A stretch of 64,000 nucleotides of DNA, from the NCBI GenBank assembly GCA_027486405.1, contig JAIXPD010000024.1, forward strand, positions 1-64,000. The letters run 5' to 3'. The notes below the pieces were generated by a model that was not told the DNA's origin, made no database searches, and was given only the letters and a program-made list of their open reading frames with translations. Below, one piece after another: positions 7,971-16,728 of this stretch; the first letter of the stretch is position 1, and each line of letters starts with the position of its first letter. The position numbers were made by a program, and so were the translations under genes. Source of the DNA: Azospirillum sp. GTDB lineage: Bacteria; Pseudomonadota; Alphaproteobacteria; Azospirillales; Azospirillaceae.

Positions 7971-10052
7971 GTGCGTCCCGTCGTTCTGTTTCCCATGTTC
8001 AAGCCGGTCACGGCGCTTCCCGGTCTTGGTCCGCGTCTGGGCAAGCTGGTGGAAAAGCTGGCGGGCGGCCATGTCGTCGATCTGCTGTGGCATCTGCCCT
8101 GCGGCGTCATCGACCGCCGGTTTTCGCCCAAGATCGCCCAGGCCCCGAACGGGCGCATCGCCACGCTGACGGTGCGGATCGATTCGCACGTCGCGCCGGT
8201 CAACCCGCGTCACCCCTACCGCGTCCGCTGCACCGACGACACCGGCGTGCTGGAGCTGGTCTATTTCCATGTGAAGGGCGATTGGTTGGCCCGGCAGATG
8301 CCGATCGGCTCGACCATGGTGGTGTCGGGCAAGGTCGAATGGTTCAACGACACCCCGCAAATCTCCCACCCCGACGCCGTCGTCCCGCTGGAGGCGCGCG
8401 ACGAGATCGACATGGTGGAGCCGGTTTACCCGATGACCGCCGGTCTGCCCGCCAAGACGCTGCGCAAGGCGGTGCGCGCGGCGCTGGCCGAGCTTCCAGC
8501 CCTGCCGGAATGGCAGGACGCGGCGTGGTTGGAGCGGCGGCGCTGGCCGGGCTGGGCCGATGCCCTGACCCGCGCCCACAACCCGGAGGATGAGGCCGAC
8601 CTCGCCACCACCACGGCGGCGCGTTGCCGCCTGGCCTATGACGAATTGCTGGCCAACCAATTGGCGTTGATGCTGGTGCGCGCCAGCCAACGGCGGCTGA
8701 CCGGGCGCGCCACCCAGGGCGACGGAACCTTGCGCCGGAAGGCGCTGGCCGCCTTGCCCTTCGCGCTCACCGGATCGCAGGCCACGGCGTTGGAGGAGAT
8801 TTACGCCGACATGGCGTCGGACTCCCGGATGCTGCGGCTGTTGCAGGGCGATGTCGGCAGCGGCAAGACGGTGGTGGCGCTGCTGGCCATGCTGAACGCG
8901 GTGGAAACCGGCGCGCAGGCCGCCCTGATGGCCCCCACCGAAATTCTGGCCCGCCAGCACGCCGAAAGCCTCGCCCCGCTGTGCAAGGCCGCCGGGGTCG
9001 AGATCGGGCTGTTGACCGGGCGCGACAAGGGCAAGGCGCGTCAGGCGGTGTTGGACCGGCTGGCCTCGGGCGAATTGTCCCTGCTGGTCGGGACCCACGC
9101 GCTGTTTCAGGAGGATGTCGCCTTTCACGATCTGGCGCTGGCGGTGATCGATGAGCAGCACCGTTTCGGCGTCCACCAGCGCCTGCAATTGTCGGCCAAG
9201 GGGCGGGCCACCGACGTTCTGGTGATGACGGCCACGCCGATTCCGCGCACCCTGACGCTCACCGCCTATGGCGACATGGACGTGTCGCGCCTGTTGGAAA
9301 AGCCCGCCGGGCGCAAGCCGGTGCAAACCGTCACCGTCGCGCTCGACCGGTTGGAGGAGATCGTCCACGGCATCCGCCGCAAGGTGCAGGAAGGCGCGCG
9401 GATTTACTGGGTCTGCCCGCTGGTCGATGAATCCGAACAGATCGACCTCGCCGCCGCAACCGAACGCCACGCCTTCCTGACCGGGGCCTTCGGCGACCGC
9501 GTCGGGCTGGTCCATGGCAAGATGCGCGGGCCGGACAAGGACGCGGTGATGGCCGCCTTTGCCGAAGGCGCGCTCGACGTGCTGGTCGCCACCACGGTGA
9601 TCGAGGTCGGCGTCAACGTGCCGGAGGCGACGGTCATGGTGATCGAGCACGCCGAGCGGTTCGGTCTGGCCCAGCTTCATCAGTTGCGCGGGCGGGTCGG
9701 GCGGGGCGAGAAGCCGTCCACCTGTTTGCTGCTGTTCGATCCGCATCTGACCGAAACCGCCCGGTCCCGCCTGAAGACCCTGCGCGACACCGAGGATGGA
9801 TTCATCATCGCCGAGGAGGATTTGCGCCTGCGCGGGGCGGGTGAGCTGCTCGGCACCCGGCAATCCGGCTTGCCGGGGTTCCGGCTGGCCGATCTGGCGG
9901 TGCATGGGGAGTTGCTGGCGGTGGCGCGCGACGACGCCAAGCTGATCGTGGAGCGCGATCCCGAACTGGCGACGCCGCGCGGACAGGCCCTGCGGACGTT
10001 GCTCTATCTCTTCGAACGCGACGCGGCGGCTAAGACGCTTCGGTCGGGCTGA
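7971..10052 (+). CDS. recG: ATP-dependent DNA helicase RecG
   Basis: 693-residue branch-migration helicase that remodels stalled forks and Holliday junctions. The N-terminal wedge/OB domain begins LPGLGPRLGKLVEKL; the motor has Walker A GDVGSGKT (about 293), the DEQH box in IDEQHRFGVHQR (about 394), motif III MTATPIPRTL, and helicase C motifs including QLRGRVGRG and the TRG-type LRGAGELLGTRQSG. GTG at 7971 gives an N-terminus MRPVVLFP that fits relatives; ATG at 7995 is the alternative. Its 3' end overlaps the convergent DUF502 gene by 23 bp. Confidence 0.96.
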   Translation: MRPVVLFPMFKPVTALPGLGPRLGKLVEKLAGGHVVDLLWHLPCGVIDRRFSPKIAQAPNGRIATLTVRIDSHVAPVNPRHPYRVRCTDDTGVLELVYFHVKGDWLARQMPIGSTMVVSGKVEWFNDTPQISHPDAVVPLEARDEIDMVEPVYPMTAGLPAKTLRKAVRAALAELPALPEWQDAAWLERRRWPGWADALTRAHNPEDEADLATTTAARCRLAYDELLANQLALMLVRASQRRLTGRATQGDGTLRRKALAALPFALTGSQATALEEIYADMASDSRMLRLLQGDVGSGKTVVALLAMLNAVETGAQAALMAPTEILARQHAESLAPLCKAAGVEIGLLTGRDKGKARQAVLDRLASGELSLLVGTHALFQEDVAFHDLALAVIDEQHRFGVHQRLQLSAKGRATDVLVMTATPIPRTLTLTAYGDMDVSRLLEKPAGRKPVQTVTVALDRLEEIVHGIRRKVQEGARIYWVCPLVDESEQIDLAAATERHAFLTGAFGDRVGLVHGKMRGPDKDAVMAAFAEGALDVLVATTVIEVGVNVPEATVMVIEHAERFGLAQLHQLRGRVGRGEKPSTCLLLFDPHLTETARSRLKTLRDTEDGFIIAEEDLRLRGAGELLGTRQSGLPGFRLADLAVHGELLAVARDDAKLIVERDPELATPRGQALRTLLYLFERDAAAKTLRSG

Positions 10053-10842
10053 GGGCGGGGGCTGGGGTTCCGGCTGGGGTTCCCGCCGGGCTGCCGGTGG
10101 CCGTCCCGACGGTGGGGCGGCGGTCCGGCGGCACGACGATGCCGCCCGACATCACCATTTTCAACCCATCCTCGACCGTGATGTTCAGCACCTTCACCTC
10201 GTGGCGCGGGGCCATGATGAGAAAGCCGGTGGTGGGGGGCGCGCAGGGGATGAAGACGTTTACCATCTCCTCCCCATGGTTGGCGCTGGCGCACACCTGC
10301 TGCACCTCCGGATGGGCCGATCCGGTGATGAAGCCCAGCGACCAAACCCCGGCGCGCGGGTATTGCAACACCACCACCTCGCGGAAGGCGTTGGATTTCT
10401 TGGCCAGCACGGTTTCGAAAATCTGCTTCACCGCGCTGTAGACCGAACGGACGACCGGCATCCGTTCAACCACCCCCTCGCTCAGGCCCAGAATCAGCCG
10501 CCCGACATAGCCAGCGGTGAAGGCCCCGATCAGCGTCACCACGATGATGACGGTCAGCACCCCGATGCCCGGAATCGAGAAGGGCAGGTAGTTTTCCGGG
10601 TTGTAGGACGACGGAATCAGCGGGCGGATGTGCCCGTCGATGAAGGACACGAACCACCAGGCGATGTAGATCGTGATGGCGATGGGGGCCGTCACCAGAA
10701 TGCCGGCCAGGAAATAGGCGCGCAACCGCCCCACCAACCCGATCCGTTCCCGGCGCGGCCGGTCGGGGGTCTTGGCCGCCGACGCCTTGTTCGGTTGCCC
10801 CGCCGCGTTCCTGCTTCCGGTTTTCCGATCCACGCGCGCCAT
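10030..10842 (-). CDS. DUF502 family membrane protein
   Basis: 270 residues: a basic N-terminal tail (1-38), two membrane spans (about 45-68, FLAGILVTAPIAITIYIAWW, and about 90-115), then a cytosolic region with the family signatures SEGVVERMPVVRSVYSAVKQ and GEEMVNVFIPCAPPTTGFL. The C-terminus is a short Pro/Thr/Ala repeat (AGTPAGTPAPA). DUF502 proteins have no assigned function. It runs convergently into recG and overlaps its stop by 23 bp, an arrangement common in this order. Confidence 0.88.
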   Translation of the reverse strand: MARVDRKTGSRNAAGQPNKASAAKTPDRPRRERIGLVGRLRAYFLAGILVTAPIAITIYIAWWFVSFIDGHIRPLIPSSYNPENYLPFSIPGIGVLTVIIVVTLIGAFTAGYVGRLILGLSEGVVERMPVVRSVYSAVKQIFETVLAKKSNAFREVVVLQYPRAGVWSLGFITGSAHPEVQQVCASANHGEEMVNVFIPCAPPTTGFLIMAPRHEVKVLNITVEDGLKMVMSGGIVVPPDRRPTVGTATGSPAGTPAGTPAPALSPTEAS

Positions 10843-11047
10843 CCATTCAAACCCGGTTGGGGCAAAACCCCTTTGGGGCCATAGTGATGCAAGGCGCGCT
10901 GCGGCTCAACCGCCGCGCTGCGAAAAAAGCGCGGTCCTGGTGCGGGGAGGGCGGCCCGAGCGCGCGACCCCCATTCCCCCAAAAGCGAGAGCGGGTTATC
11001 CTGCCTCCCATACGCCGCGCCTTGCTGCCACAGGATTGCCCGCCGCC

Positions 11048-11764
11048 GTGTCCGCCCACCCCGAATTCACCGCGCCGGAGGCGTTGGACCGCATCCATCT
11101 GCTGCGCCCCCTGTCGGCGGAGCAGCGGGCGGTGGTGGTGCGGCAATGCCGGTGGCGGCGATTCGGCTTGGACGAACAGTTGATCGACCATTGGGCGGAA
11201 ACCAGCGACGTGGCTTTCATCGTCGAGGGGCGGGTGCGGGTTCTCAGCCATTCGGCGGGCGGCCGGGAAATCAGTTTCGACGACATCGACGCCGGTGAGT
11301 TCGTGGGCGAGATGTCGGCGCTGGACGGTCGGCCCCGCTCGGCCTCGGTCGTCGCCCTGCGCGAGGGCACGCTGATCGCCTTTCTCAGTCCCCGTCCGTT
11401 TCAGGAGCTGGTGGCCGGTCATCCGGCGCTGTCCATGGCGATGATGCTGCGGTTGAGCGGCAAGCTGCGGGTGGCCACCGACCGCATCATGGAGCTGTCT
11501 ACGCTTGGGGCCAACAACCGGGTGCACGCCGAATTGCTGCGTCTGGCCAAGCGGGGGCGGATTGAGGGCAAGACGGCGGTGATCGCGCCCATCCCGGTGC
11601 ATTCCGACATCGCCGCGCGGGTCAGCACCACCCGTGAAACCGTGGCGCGCGTGTTGAGCGACCTGTCGCGCGACGGCTTGGTCGAACGCCGGTCCGACGC
11701 GCTGGTGGTGCGCGATCTCGGGCGGTTGGAAACCATGGTGGAGACGGTTCGCGCCAGCGTTTGA
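11048..11764 (+). CDS. Crp/Fnr family transcriptional regulator
   Basis: 238 residues with an N-terminal cyclic-nucleotide-binding-like beta-roll (about 15-125; GEFVGEMSALDGRPRSASVVA is the phosphate-binding cassette region) and a C-terminal winged helix of the Crp type (about 150-225; SDIAARVSTTRETVARVLSDL is the recognition helix). The cassette GEMSALDGRPRSA keeps the Arg-Ser pair typical of cAMP binders. There is no N-terminal cysteine cluster, so it is not an oxygen-sensing Fnr. The frame is open far upstream to 10772; I chose GTG 11048, where family similarity begins. Targets are unknown. Confidence 0.87.
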   Translation: MSAHPEFTAPEALDRIHLLRPLSAEQRAVVVRQCRWRRFGLDEQLIDHWAETSDVAFIVEGRVRVLSHSAGGREISFDDIDAGEFVGEMSALDGRPRSASVVALREGTLIAFLSPRPFQELVAGHPALSMAMMLRLSGKLRVATDRIMELSTLGANNRVHAELLRLAKRGRIEGKTAVIAPIPVHSDIAARVSTTRETVARVLSDLSRDGLVERRSDALVVRDLGRLETMVETVRASV

Positions 11765-11845
11765 ACCCGCTTGCGGTTCTTGTTCGGGTCATACCGGAGG
11801 ATGCGATGACTTGACGGTGAGGAGGCGCGCTCCGATGTAGATGGA

Positions 11846-12193
11846 ATGACCGACTCGACCGTACCGGATCCTTTGCGCACGCTGTACGATTCCATCCTGA
11901 CCTTGCGGCGCGACCCGCAATCGGCACCGGAAGGATCGCGCACCGCCCGCCTGTTGTCGCAAGGGCGCGCCCGCATGGCCCGCAAGCTGGGGGAGGAGGC
12001 GATCGAAGTGGCGATCGACGCCATGCGGAACGACCGCGCCGCCGTGGTGCTGGAGTCGGCGGATTTGCTCTACAATTTGATGGTGTTGCTGGCCGATCTT
12101 GATATCCCACCCGAAGAGGTGATGGCGGAGATCGAACGCCGCGCCGCCCTGTTCGGCATCGCGGAGAAGCTGCCGAAGGCCCCGGTGGGCTGA
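11846..12193 (+). CDS. hisE: Phosphoribosyl-ATP diphosphatase
   Basis: 115-residue HisE of the all-alpha MazG-like NTP pyrophosphatase superfamily, hydrolysing phosphoribosyl-ATP to phosphoribosyl-AMP in histidine synthesis. Signatures are SRTARLLSQGRARMARKLGEEAIEV and the metal-binding EEAIEV...ESADLLYNLMVLL. It stands alone: no other his gene is in the window. In many alphaproteobacteria hisE lies at the end of the hisBHAF cluster, so this is a detached copy or a MazG-like relative; the sequence favours HisE. Confidence 0.85.
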   Translation: MTDSTVPDPLRTLYDSILTLRRDPQSAPEGSRTARLLSQGRARMARKLGEEAIEVAIDAMRNDRAAVVLESADLLYNLMVLLADLDIPPEEVMAEIERRAALFGIAEKLPKAPVG

Positions 12194-12224
12194 GGCCCGG
12201 TGGATCGCTGGTGCATCGGCCCGC

Positions 12225-12773
12225 TCACATCATGCCGTCATCCCCGCTGTTCGACCGCTTGGTCTTGAACAGGCTGCACGGGACCGCGTTGCCGATCTCG
12301 AACCCCTGATTGCGGGGAAAGCGCTGCACCGCGCGGTCGCTGGCCTCGCGCGATGTGGAGGCGACGATCAGATAGGTGCGCGGGGTGGGCCAGGCGGCGG
12401 CCATCCGGCTGTTGCCCCCCATCTCGTCCGACCGCCGGATGTCCACCGACCAGATGCTGCCCGGGCGCGGATCCAGCCGGTCGAAGATGTGATAGCGCTC
12501 GACCGGCGCGGCGCGGGCCTCGTCGAACTTCTCTTTCAGATGCTCCAGCGTCAGGGTCATGGTGTGCAGTTGGTCGTCCAGACCGGTTTCGCGCATCTTG
12601 GCTTCCGACAGGCGGCGGCCGTTGTCGTTGATGTCGCGCTCCAGCGTCAGAAGCGCGTTTTCCTCCTCGGTCAGCGACTTTTTGGCTTCGGACAGACGGC
12701 GTTGACCAATGCGGTTCACCAGGACGCTGCCGATCATGAACAGCATGGCGGCGTACAGAAACAGCGCGGTCAT
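12225..12773 (-). CDS. Hypothetical membrane-anchored coiled-coil protein (distal of a coupled pair)
   Basis: 182 residues, unrecognised. One N-terminal membrane span (FLYAAMLFMIGSVLVNRIG, about 4-22), then a long charged helix likely to form a coiled coil (about 25-90), then a small C-terminal part (about 95-175) with the segment RTYLIVASTSREASDRAVQRFP. The upstream gene has the same architecture and overlaps it by 4 bp (ATGA), so the two products probably work together, perhaps as a heteromeric inner-membrane complex. No enzymatic motif is visible. Confidence 0.75.
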   Translation of the reverse strand: MTALFLYAAMLFMIGSVLVNRIGQRRLSEAKKSLTEEENALLTLERDINDNGRRLSEAKMRETGLDDQLHTMTLTLEHLKEKFDEARAAPVERYHIFDRLDPRPGSIWSVDIRRSDEMGGNSRMAAAWPTPRTYLIVASTSREASDRAVQRFPRNQGFEIGNAVPCSLFKTKRSNSGDDGMM

Positions 12774-13498
12774 GCAGCCTCGGCAGACACCAAGGCGGGC
12801 GCTTGGACGGGGTTTTGGCCGCTGGCGTCGGTGGACTCAGCCATCGACGCAGGGGGCGTGGACGCAGGGGATGCGGCGGTTGCGGGCGGGCGCAGGCCGG
12901 GGGATGCGGCGGGCGCATCCGGTGCGGGAGCCGTGGCGGCTTGCGGATCGCTGGTGCCCGCACCACGCGCGACGCCGATCCGCTGCAAACGGGTGGCGAT
13001 GATCCCGGACCGGCTGGTGAAGGCGCGCTGGATCGCCGCCATGGCCGTTTCCGGCGAGTCGGCCCAGACATGGGCGACGTTGTTGCGCTCCCAGATTTCC
13101 TTGGCGAAGACGATGCGGCGTTGGTCGGGGCGTCCCTGTTCCGGATTTGGGCGCAACTCCCCCTGAAACAGCAGCGCCCCGCTGTCCGGCTCGCCAATCT
13201 CGTGGACCATTTCGATCTTCGACAGTTTCAACGCCGTGGTGGCGGCGATGATGCGCGCCCGTTCGGCGGTCATCGCGTCCAGCTTGGCCTGTTTGGCGAT
13301 GACCTCCGCCTCGTGCTTTTCCAGGTTGGTTTTCATCTCCAGCTTTTCACGCTGGCGCGCTTGCAGGCGGCGGCGGACCATGGCCAGCCGTCCGGCGGTT
13401 GCGCTCAACCGGGACGCTTCAAAGATCACCGACAGACCAAGCGCGGTGAGTCCAAGAAGCAGGACCGCTATGCCAAAGACATCTTGAATCGGAGGCAT
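12770..13498 (-). CDS. Hypothetical membrane-anchored coiled-coil protein (proximal of a coupled pair)
   Basis: 242 residues, unrecognised. The membrane span VFGIAVLLLGLTALGLSVIF (about 7-26) is followed by a basic/acidic coiled coil (about 30-90), a compact domain (about 95-165; EIWERNNVAHVWADSPETAMAAIQRAF) and an Ala/Pro-rich disordered tail (about 175-242). ATG 13498 is chosen because the open frame upstream to 13672 is AT-rich and lacks domain character. The domain after the coil parallels that of the next gene (a motif around '..A..AIQRAF' versus 'ASDRAVQRFP'), suggesting paralogues by duplication. Confidence 0.75.
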   Translation of the reverse strand: MPPIQDVFGIAVLLLGLTALGLSVIFEASRLSATAGRLAMVRRRLQARQREKLEMKTNLEKHEAEVIAKQAKLDAMTAERARIIAATTALKLSKIEMVHEIGEPDSGALLFQGELRPNPEQGRPDQRRIVFAKEIWERNNVAHVWADSPETAMAAIQRAFTSRSGIIATRLQRIGVARGAGTSDPQAATAPAPDAPAASPGLRPPATAASPASTPPASMAESTDASGQNPVQAPALVSAEAA

Positions 13499-13808
13499 CC
13501 GGCAACCATTCGTAAGAGCAAAGGTCAGCGCAACCGTGTTTGCCGAGGTTTTGAGAAAAACAACAATAAGCTGTTCGGCGTGTAAAATTATACAAACCAA
13601 GGCGGTGCCGGGAAACGCCTGATTGGCGAGGATTCTTGCCAATTGGCAACAAAACCCACCGACTTGTAACAAATTGAACCATTACGAACAACAGGGATCC
13701 CACCGGCAGGGGACATGCTACCATTGTTGCCCAAGGAGGCGGCTGCGGTCCGGGGGTGAGGGCGTCTCGCCGCCCTGTGCGCCGTGTGGAGGGGTGAAAG
13801 GCGTGCGG
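13499..13808. promoter_or_regulatory. AT-richer divergent intergenic region with a perfect 14-bp palindrome
   Basis: This 310-bp gap separates the divergent gene pairs at 13498 (minus) and 13809 (plus) and is clearly richer in A/T than its surroundings. It contains the perfect palindrome TTGCCAATTGGCAA at 13636-13649, a plausible operator for a dimeric regulator. No reliable -10/-35 pair stands out and no small gene was accepted. Confidence 0.45.
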
Positions 13809-15569
13809 ATGACGGCGTGGGACGATGAACCCCTGTTCGGGAACGAGGCGGACGAACCGCCCGCCCGCCCGCTTCGTCCGCGTGGTGAACCCTGGCCGAT
13901 TCTGGTTGTGGACGACGATCCGCAGGTGCACGCGATGACGGCGGTGCTGCTGCGCGACTTCGATTTCGATGGCCGCCCGTTCGAGGTGGTCGGCGCGCTG
14001 TCGGCGGCGGAGGCGCGCGCGATTCTGGCCGAACGCCCCGATCTTCCGGTGGCGCTTCTCGATGTGGTGATGGAAACCGAGGACGCCGGGTTGCGGCTGG
14101 TCCGTCACATCCGCGACGATCTGGGAAACCGGCGGATGCGCATCATTCTGCGCACCGGCCAGCCGGGACAGGCACCCGAACGCGACGTGATCGTCGGCTA
14201 CGACATCAACGATTACAAGGCCAAGAGCGAGCTGACCGCCCAGCGGCTGTTCACCACCCTGGTCAGCGCCCTGCGGGCCTGGCGTGACATCGTGACGATC
14301 GAACGCAACCGGCTGGGGTTGGAGCGGATTCTCAGCGCCTCGGCCTCGCTGTTCGAATTGCGGTCGATGCGGGCCTTTGTCGAAACGCTGGTGGATCAAT
14401 TGTCGCGGGTGGTCGATCCCGGCGGCGATCCGGCGATCTTGGCGTGCCGACGGGTCGAACGGGGGGATGGCCTGCCGCACATGGCGGTGGTGGCGGGCAT
14501 CGGCCGCCATTCGCGTTTTGTCGGTCTGCCCATCGCCGACGCGCTGCCCCCCACGCTGGCGGCGGCGGTCGAGGAGGCGCAGCAAACCAACGTCAACCTG
14601 TATTCCGGCGGTCATTGCGCCCTGGTCTTCCGCACGCGCGAGCATGGCAAGACCATTCTGGTGTTGGAGCGCGCGGAACCCTACACCGCCGACGAGCATC
14701 GTTTGTTGGAGCTGTTCTGCAACCGCGTCGCCATCGGTTTTGACAATGTGTGCTTGTATGAGGAGCTGATCACCCTGAACCGCTCGCTGGAACAGCGGGT
14801 GGAGGCGCGGACGGCGGAGCTGGCGGCCAACCAGCGCGCCCTGATCCAGGCCAAGGAGCGGGTGGAACGCGCGCTGGAGCGTGAACTGACCGCCAAGGAA
14901 AACCAAAACCAGTTTCTGGGCATGGTCAGCCACGAATTCCGCACCCCGCTGGCGATCATCGACAGCGCGGCCCAACTCCTGGCCATGCGGGCCGAACAGA
15001 CCGGGGCGGACATGCAGGAACGCCTGTCGGTCATCCGGGGCAGCGTGCAGCGGTTGACCGGCCTGATCGATTCCCATTTGACCGACGAGCGGCTGCAAAG
15101 CAACGCGCTGGTGTTGGAACGCAGCCCGACCGATCTGGCCATCCTGATCCTCACCGTTGCCAACCCGTTTCAGGTCGCCTATCCGGACCGGCTGTTCCGG
15201 GTGGATTTGGGTGGCTTGCCGCGACAGGCCGATGTGGACAGCCATCTCATCAGCGTCGTCCTCACCAACCTGATCACCAACGCGGTCAAATACTCCGCCC
15301 CGGGAACGGCGATCACCCTCAATGGCCACACCGATGGGGCGATGGCGGTCATCGAGGTGGCCGACCAGGGGCGCGGCATCCCCGATTGCGAAATTCCCCG
15401 CCTGTTCGACCGCTTCTTTCGTGGAAGCTGCGCCATCGGCGTGCCAGGAACCGGCATTGGCCTGCACACGGTCCAACGGATCGTTCATCTGCACGGCGGG
15501 GCGGTGGCCGTGGACAGCCGTTTGGGGGAGGGAACCCGCTTCCGCGTTGTTCTGCCGGTGAACGGGTGA
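13809..15569 (+). CDS. Hybrid histidine kinase: receiver - DUF3369 - HisKA - HATPase
   Basis: 586 residues. An N-terminal receiver (about 28-150; ILVVDDDPQ, phosphoacceptor Asp in VALLDVVMET) precedes a DUF3369 domain (about 165-325), a coiled coil, then HisKA with MVSHEFRTPL and HATPase_c with N box VLTNLITNAVKYS, G1 VADQGRGIP and G2 GTGIGLHTVQ. There is no membrane span, so it is cytosolic and probably responds to phosphorylation of its own receiver. ATG 13809 has AAGG upstream; GTG 13803 is possible. It is upstream of the siaB-like gene in the same direction and may feed the same pathway. Confidence 0.88.
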   Translation: MTAWDDEPLFGNEADEPPARPLRPRGEPWPILVVDDDPQVHAMTAVLLRDFDFDGRPFEVVGALSAAEARAILAERPDLPVALLDVVMETEDAGLRLVRHIRDDLGNRRMRIILRTGQPGQAPERDVIVGYDINDYKAKSELTAQRLFTTLVSALRAWRDIVTIERNRLGLERILSASASLFELRSMRAFVETLVDQLSRVVDPGGDPAILACRRVERGDGLPHMAVVAGIGRHSRFVGLPIADALPPTLAAAVEEAQQTNVNLYSGGHCALVFRTREHGKTILVLERAEPYTADEHRLLELFCNRVAIGFDNVCLYEELITLNRSLEQRVEARTAELAANQRALIQAKERVERALERELTAKENQNQFLGMVSHEFRTPLAIIDSAAQLLAMRAEQTGADMQERLSVIRGSVQRLTGLIDSHLTDERLQSNALVLERSPTDLAILILTVANPFQVAYPDRLFRVDLGGLPRQADVDSHLISVVLTNLITNAVKYSAPGTAITLNGHTDGAMAVIEVADQGRGIPDCEIPRLFDRFFRGSCAIGVPGTGIGLHTVQRIVHLHGGAVAVDSRLGEGTRFRVVLPVNG

Positions 15570-15750
15570 GTCGGCGGCCCGCGCGCCGCGTTGTTGTATG
15601 GGCCGCGTCATTTTTTGGACGGAGGGTGGGATGACCTGGAAAAATATGGTCCTAGTTCGGCGAAAATGACATATTCCGCCGTGTGTTGGCCAACATCGGA
15701 GCGGATGGTGGCGTTGCGTGTCTTCGGATCGGATTGGGAAAGCGCCCGTC

Positions 15751-16302
15751 ATGCTTGCTCAGCAATACGCCGCGATCAAACGAGATCTTGACCAGCAGGG
15801 AATCGTGTTTTCCTTCAGCGGCTATCTGTCCGAAGGAATTCTGTATTCGTTGGGCGAGGCCCTGCGGGAGAAAATGACGCTGGCGGACACCGACGCGCCA
15901 ACGGTGCGCCGGGTCTTCGCGGTGTTTGTCGAGCAGATGCAGAACATCATCCGCTATTCGGCGGAAAAGGTGACGGGTGCGACCACGCGCGCGGTGGAAC
16001 TCAGCGCCGGCATGGTGACAATCGGCATGGAGGGCAACACGGTGTTCATCGTGTGCGGCAACACCGTGCGCAACGACGACGTGCCGCGCCTGCGCGAACG
16101 GCTGGATCATCTGCGCAGCCTGGACCGCGAAGGGATCAAGAGCTATTACCGCGAGCAGTTGCGGGAGGAGCCGGAGGATGGCAGCCGGGGGGCCACCATT
16201 GGCCTGATCGAGATTGCGCGCCGCGCCAGCGAGCCGATCGACTATGATTTCGACGCGATGGACGACGAGCGCAGTTTTTTCTGCCTGAAGGTCCGCATCT
16301 GA
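15751..16302 (+). CDS. SiaB-family protein kinase (DUF6272-like)
   Basis: 183 residues with a histidine-kinase-like ATPase fold: an N-box-like segment FVEQMQNIIRYSAEK (about 65-79) and a glycine loop RGATIGLIEIARRAS (about 150-164). SiaB of Pseudomonas aeruginosa phosphorylates SiaC on a threonine and so controls the diguanylate cyclase SiaD; the next gene here is the SiaC homologue, which strengthens the call. ATG 15751 matches the family start (MLAQQYAAIKRDL); a GTG at 15718 would add 11 residues. Naming rests on family resemblance read by eye. Confidence 0.82.
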   Translation: MLAQQYAAIKRDLDQQGIVFSFSGYLSEGILYSLGEALREKMTLADTDAPTVRRVFAVFVEQMQNIIRYSAEKVTGATTRAVELSAGMVTIGMEGNTVFIVCGNTVRNDDVPRLRERLDHLRSLDREGIKSYYREQLREEPEDGSRGATIGLIEIARRASEPIDYDFDAMDDERSFFCLKVRI

Positions 16303-16329
16303 CGACCGCCGTGGGGCACAAGCGATACG

Positions 16330-16728
16330 ATGGACTCTCTCAACATCCCCGCCACTGGCCGGACCCCGGCCGTGGCCTTCGACTTCGCCAGCGGCCATCT
16401 GCGGATGAGCGGTGAATCCTATCCCGACGATGTCGCGACGTTTTTCGGTCCGGTCTTCACCGCCCTGCGCGCCTATCTGGCCGACGCCGATCCGACGCCG
16501 ATCCACTTCGACATGGAGCTTCTCTATTTCAACAGCTCCAGCGCCAAGGTTCTGATGAACATCCTTCAGATGCTGGAGGCGGCCGCCAAAGCCGGGCGAC
16601 CGGTGTCGGTGGTGTGGAGTTACGAGGACAACGACGAGTCGATGCGGGAGTTGGGGGAGGATTTCTCCGAGGATCTGCAACACGTCGCCTTTTCGCTGCG
16701 CAACGTCCCCGTCGGTGCCATCGGATGA
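16330..16728 (+). CDS. SiaC-family regulatory phosphoprotein (DUF1987)
   Basis: 132 residues of the DUF1987/SiaC family, small STAS-like switch proteins. Family landmarks are IPATGRTPAVAFDFASG near the start, GESYPDD (28-34), LLYFNSSSAKVLMNIL (64-79) and VVWSYEDNDESMRELGEDF. In Pseudomonas the phosphorylated residue is the threonine of a LNTSS motif; here the equivalent position, by my alignment from memory, is Ser69 in FNSSS. It is presumably phosphorylated by the upstream SiaB-like kinase and dephosphorylated by the SiaA-like phosphatase at 18729. Its stop overlaps the start of a histidine kinase gene. Confidence 0.85.
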   Translation: MDSLNIPATGRTPAVAFDFASGHLRMSGESYPDDVATFFGPVFTALRAYLADADPTPIHFDMELLYFNSSSAKVLMNILQMLEAAAKAGRPVSVVWSYEDNDESMRELGEDFSEDLQHVAFSLRNVPVGAIG

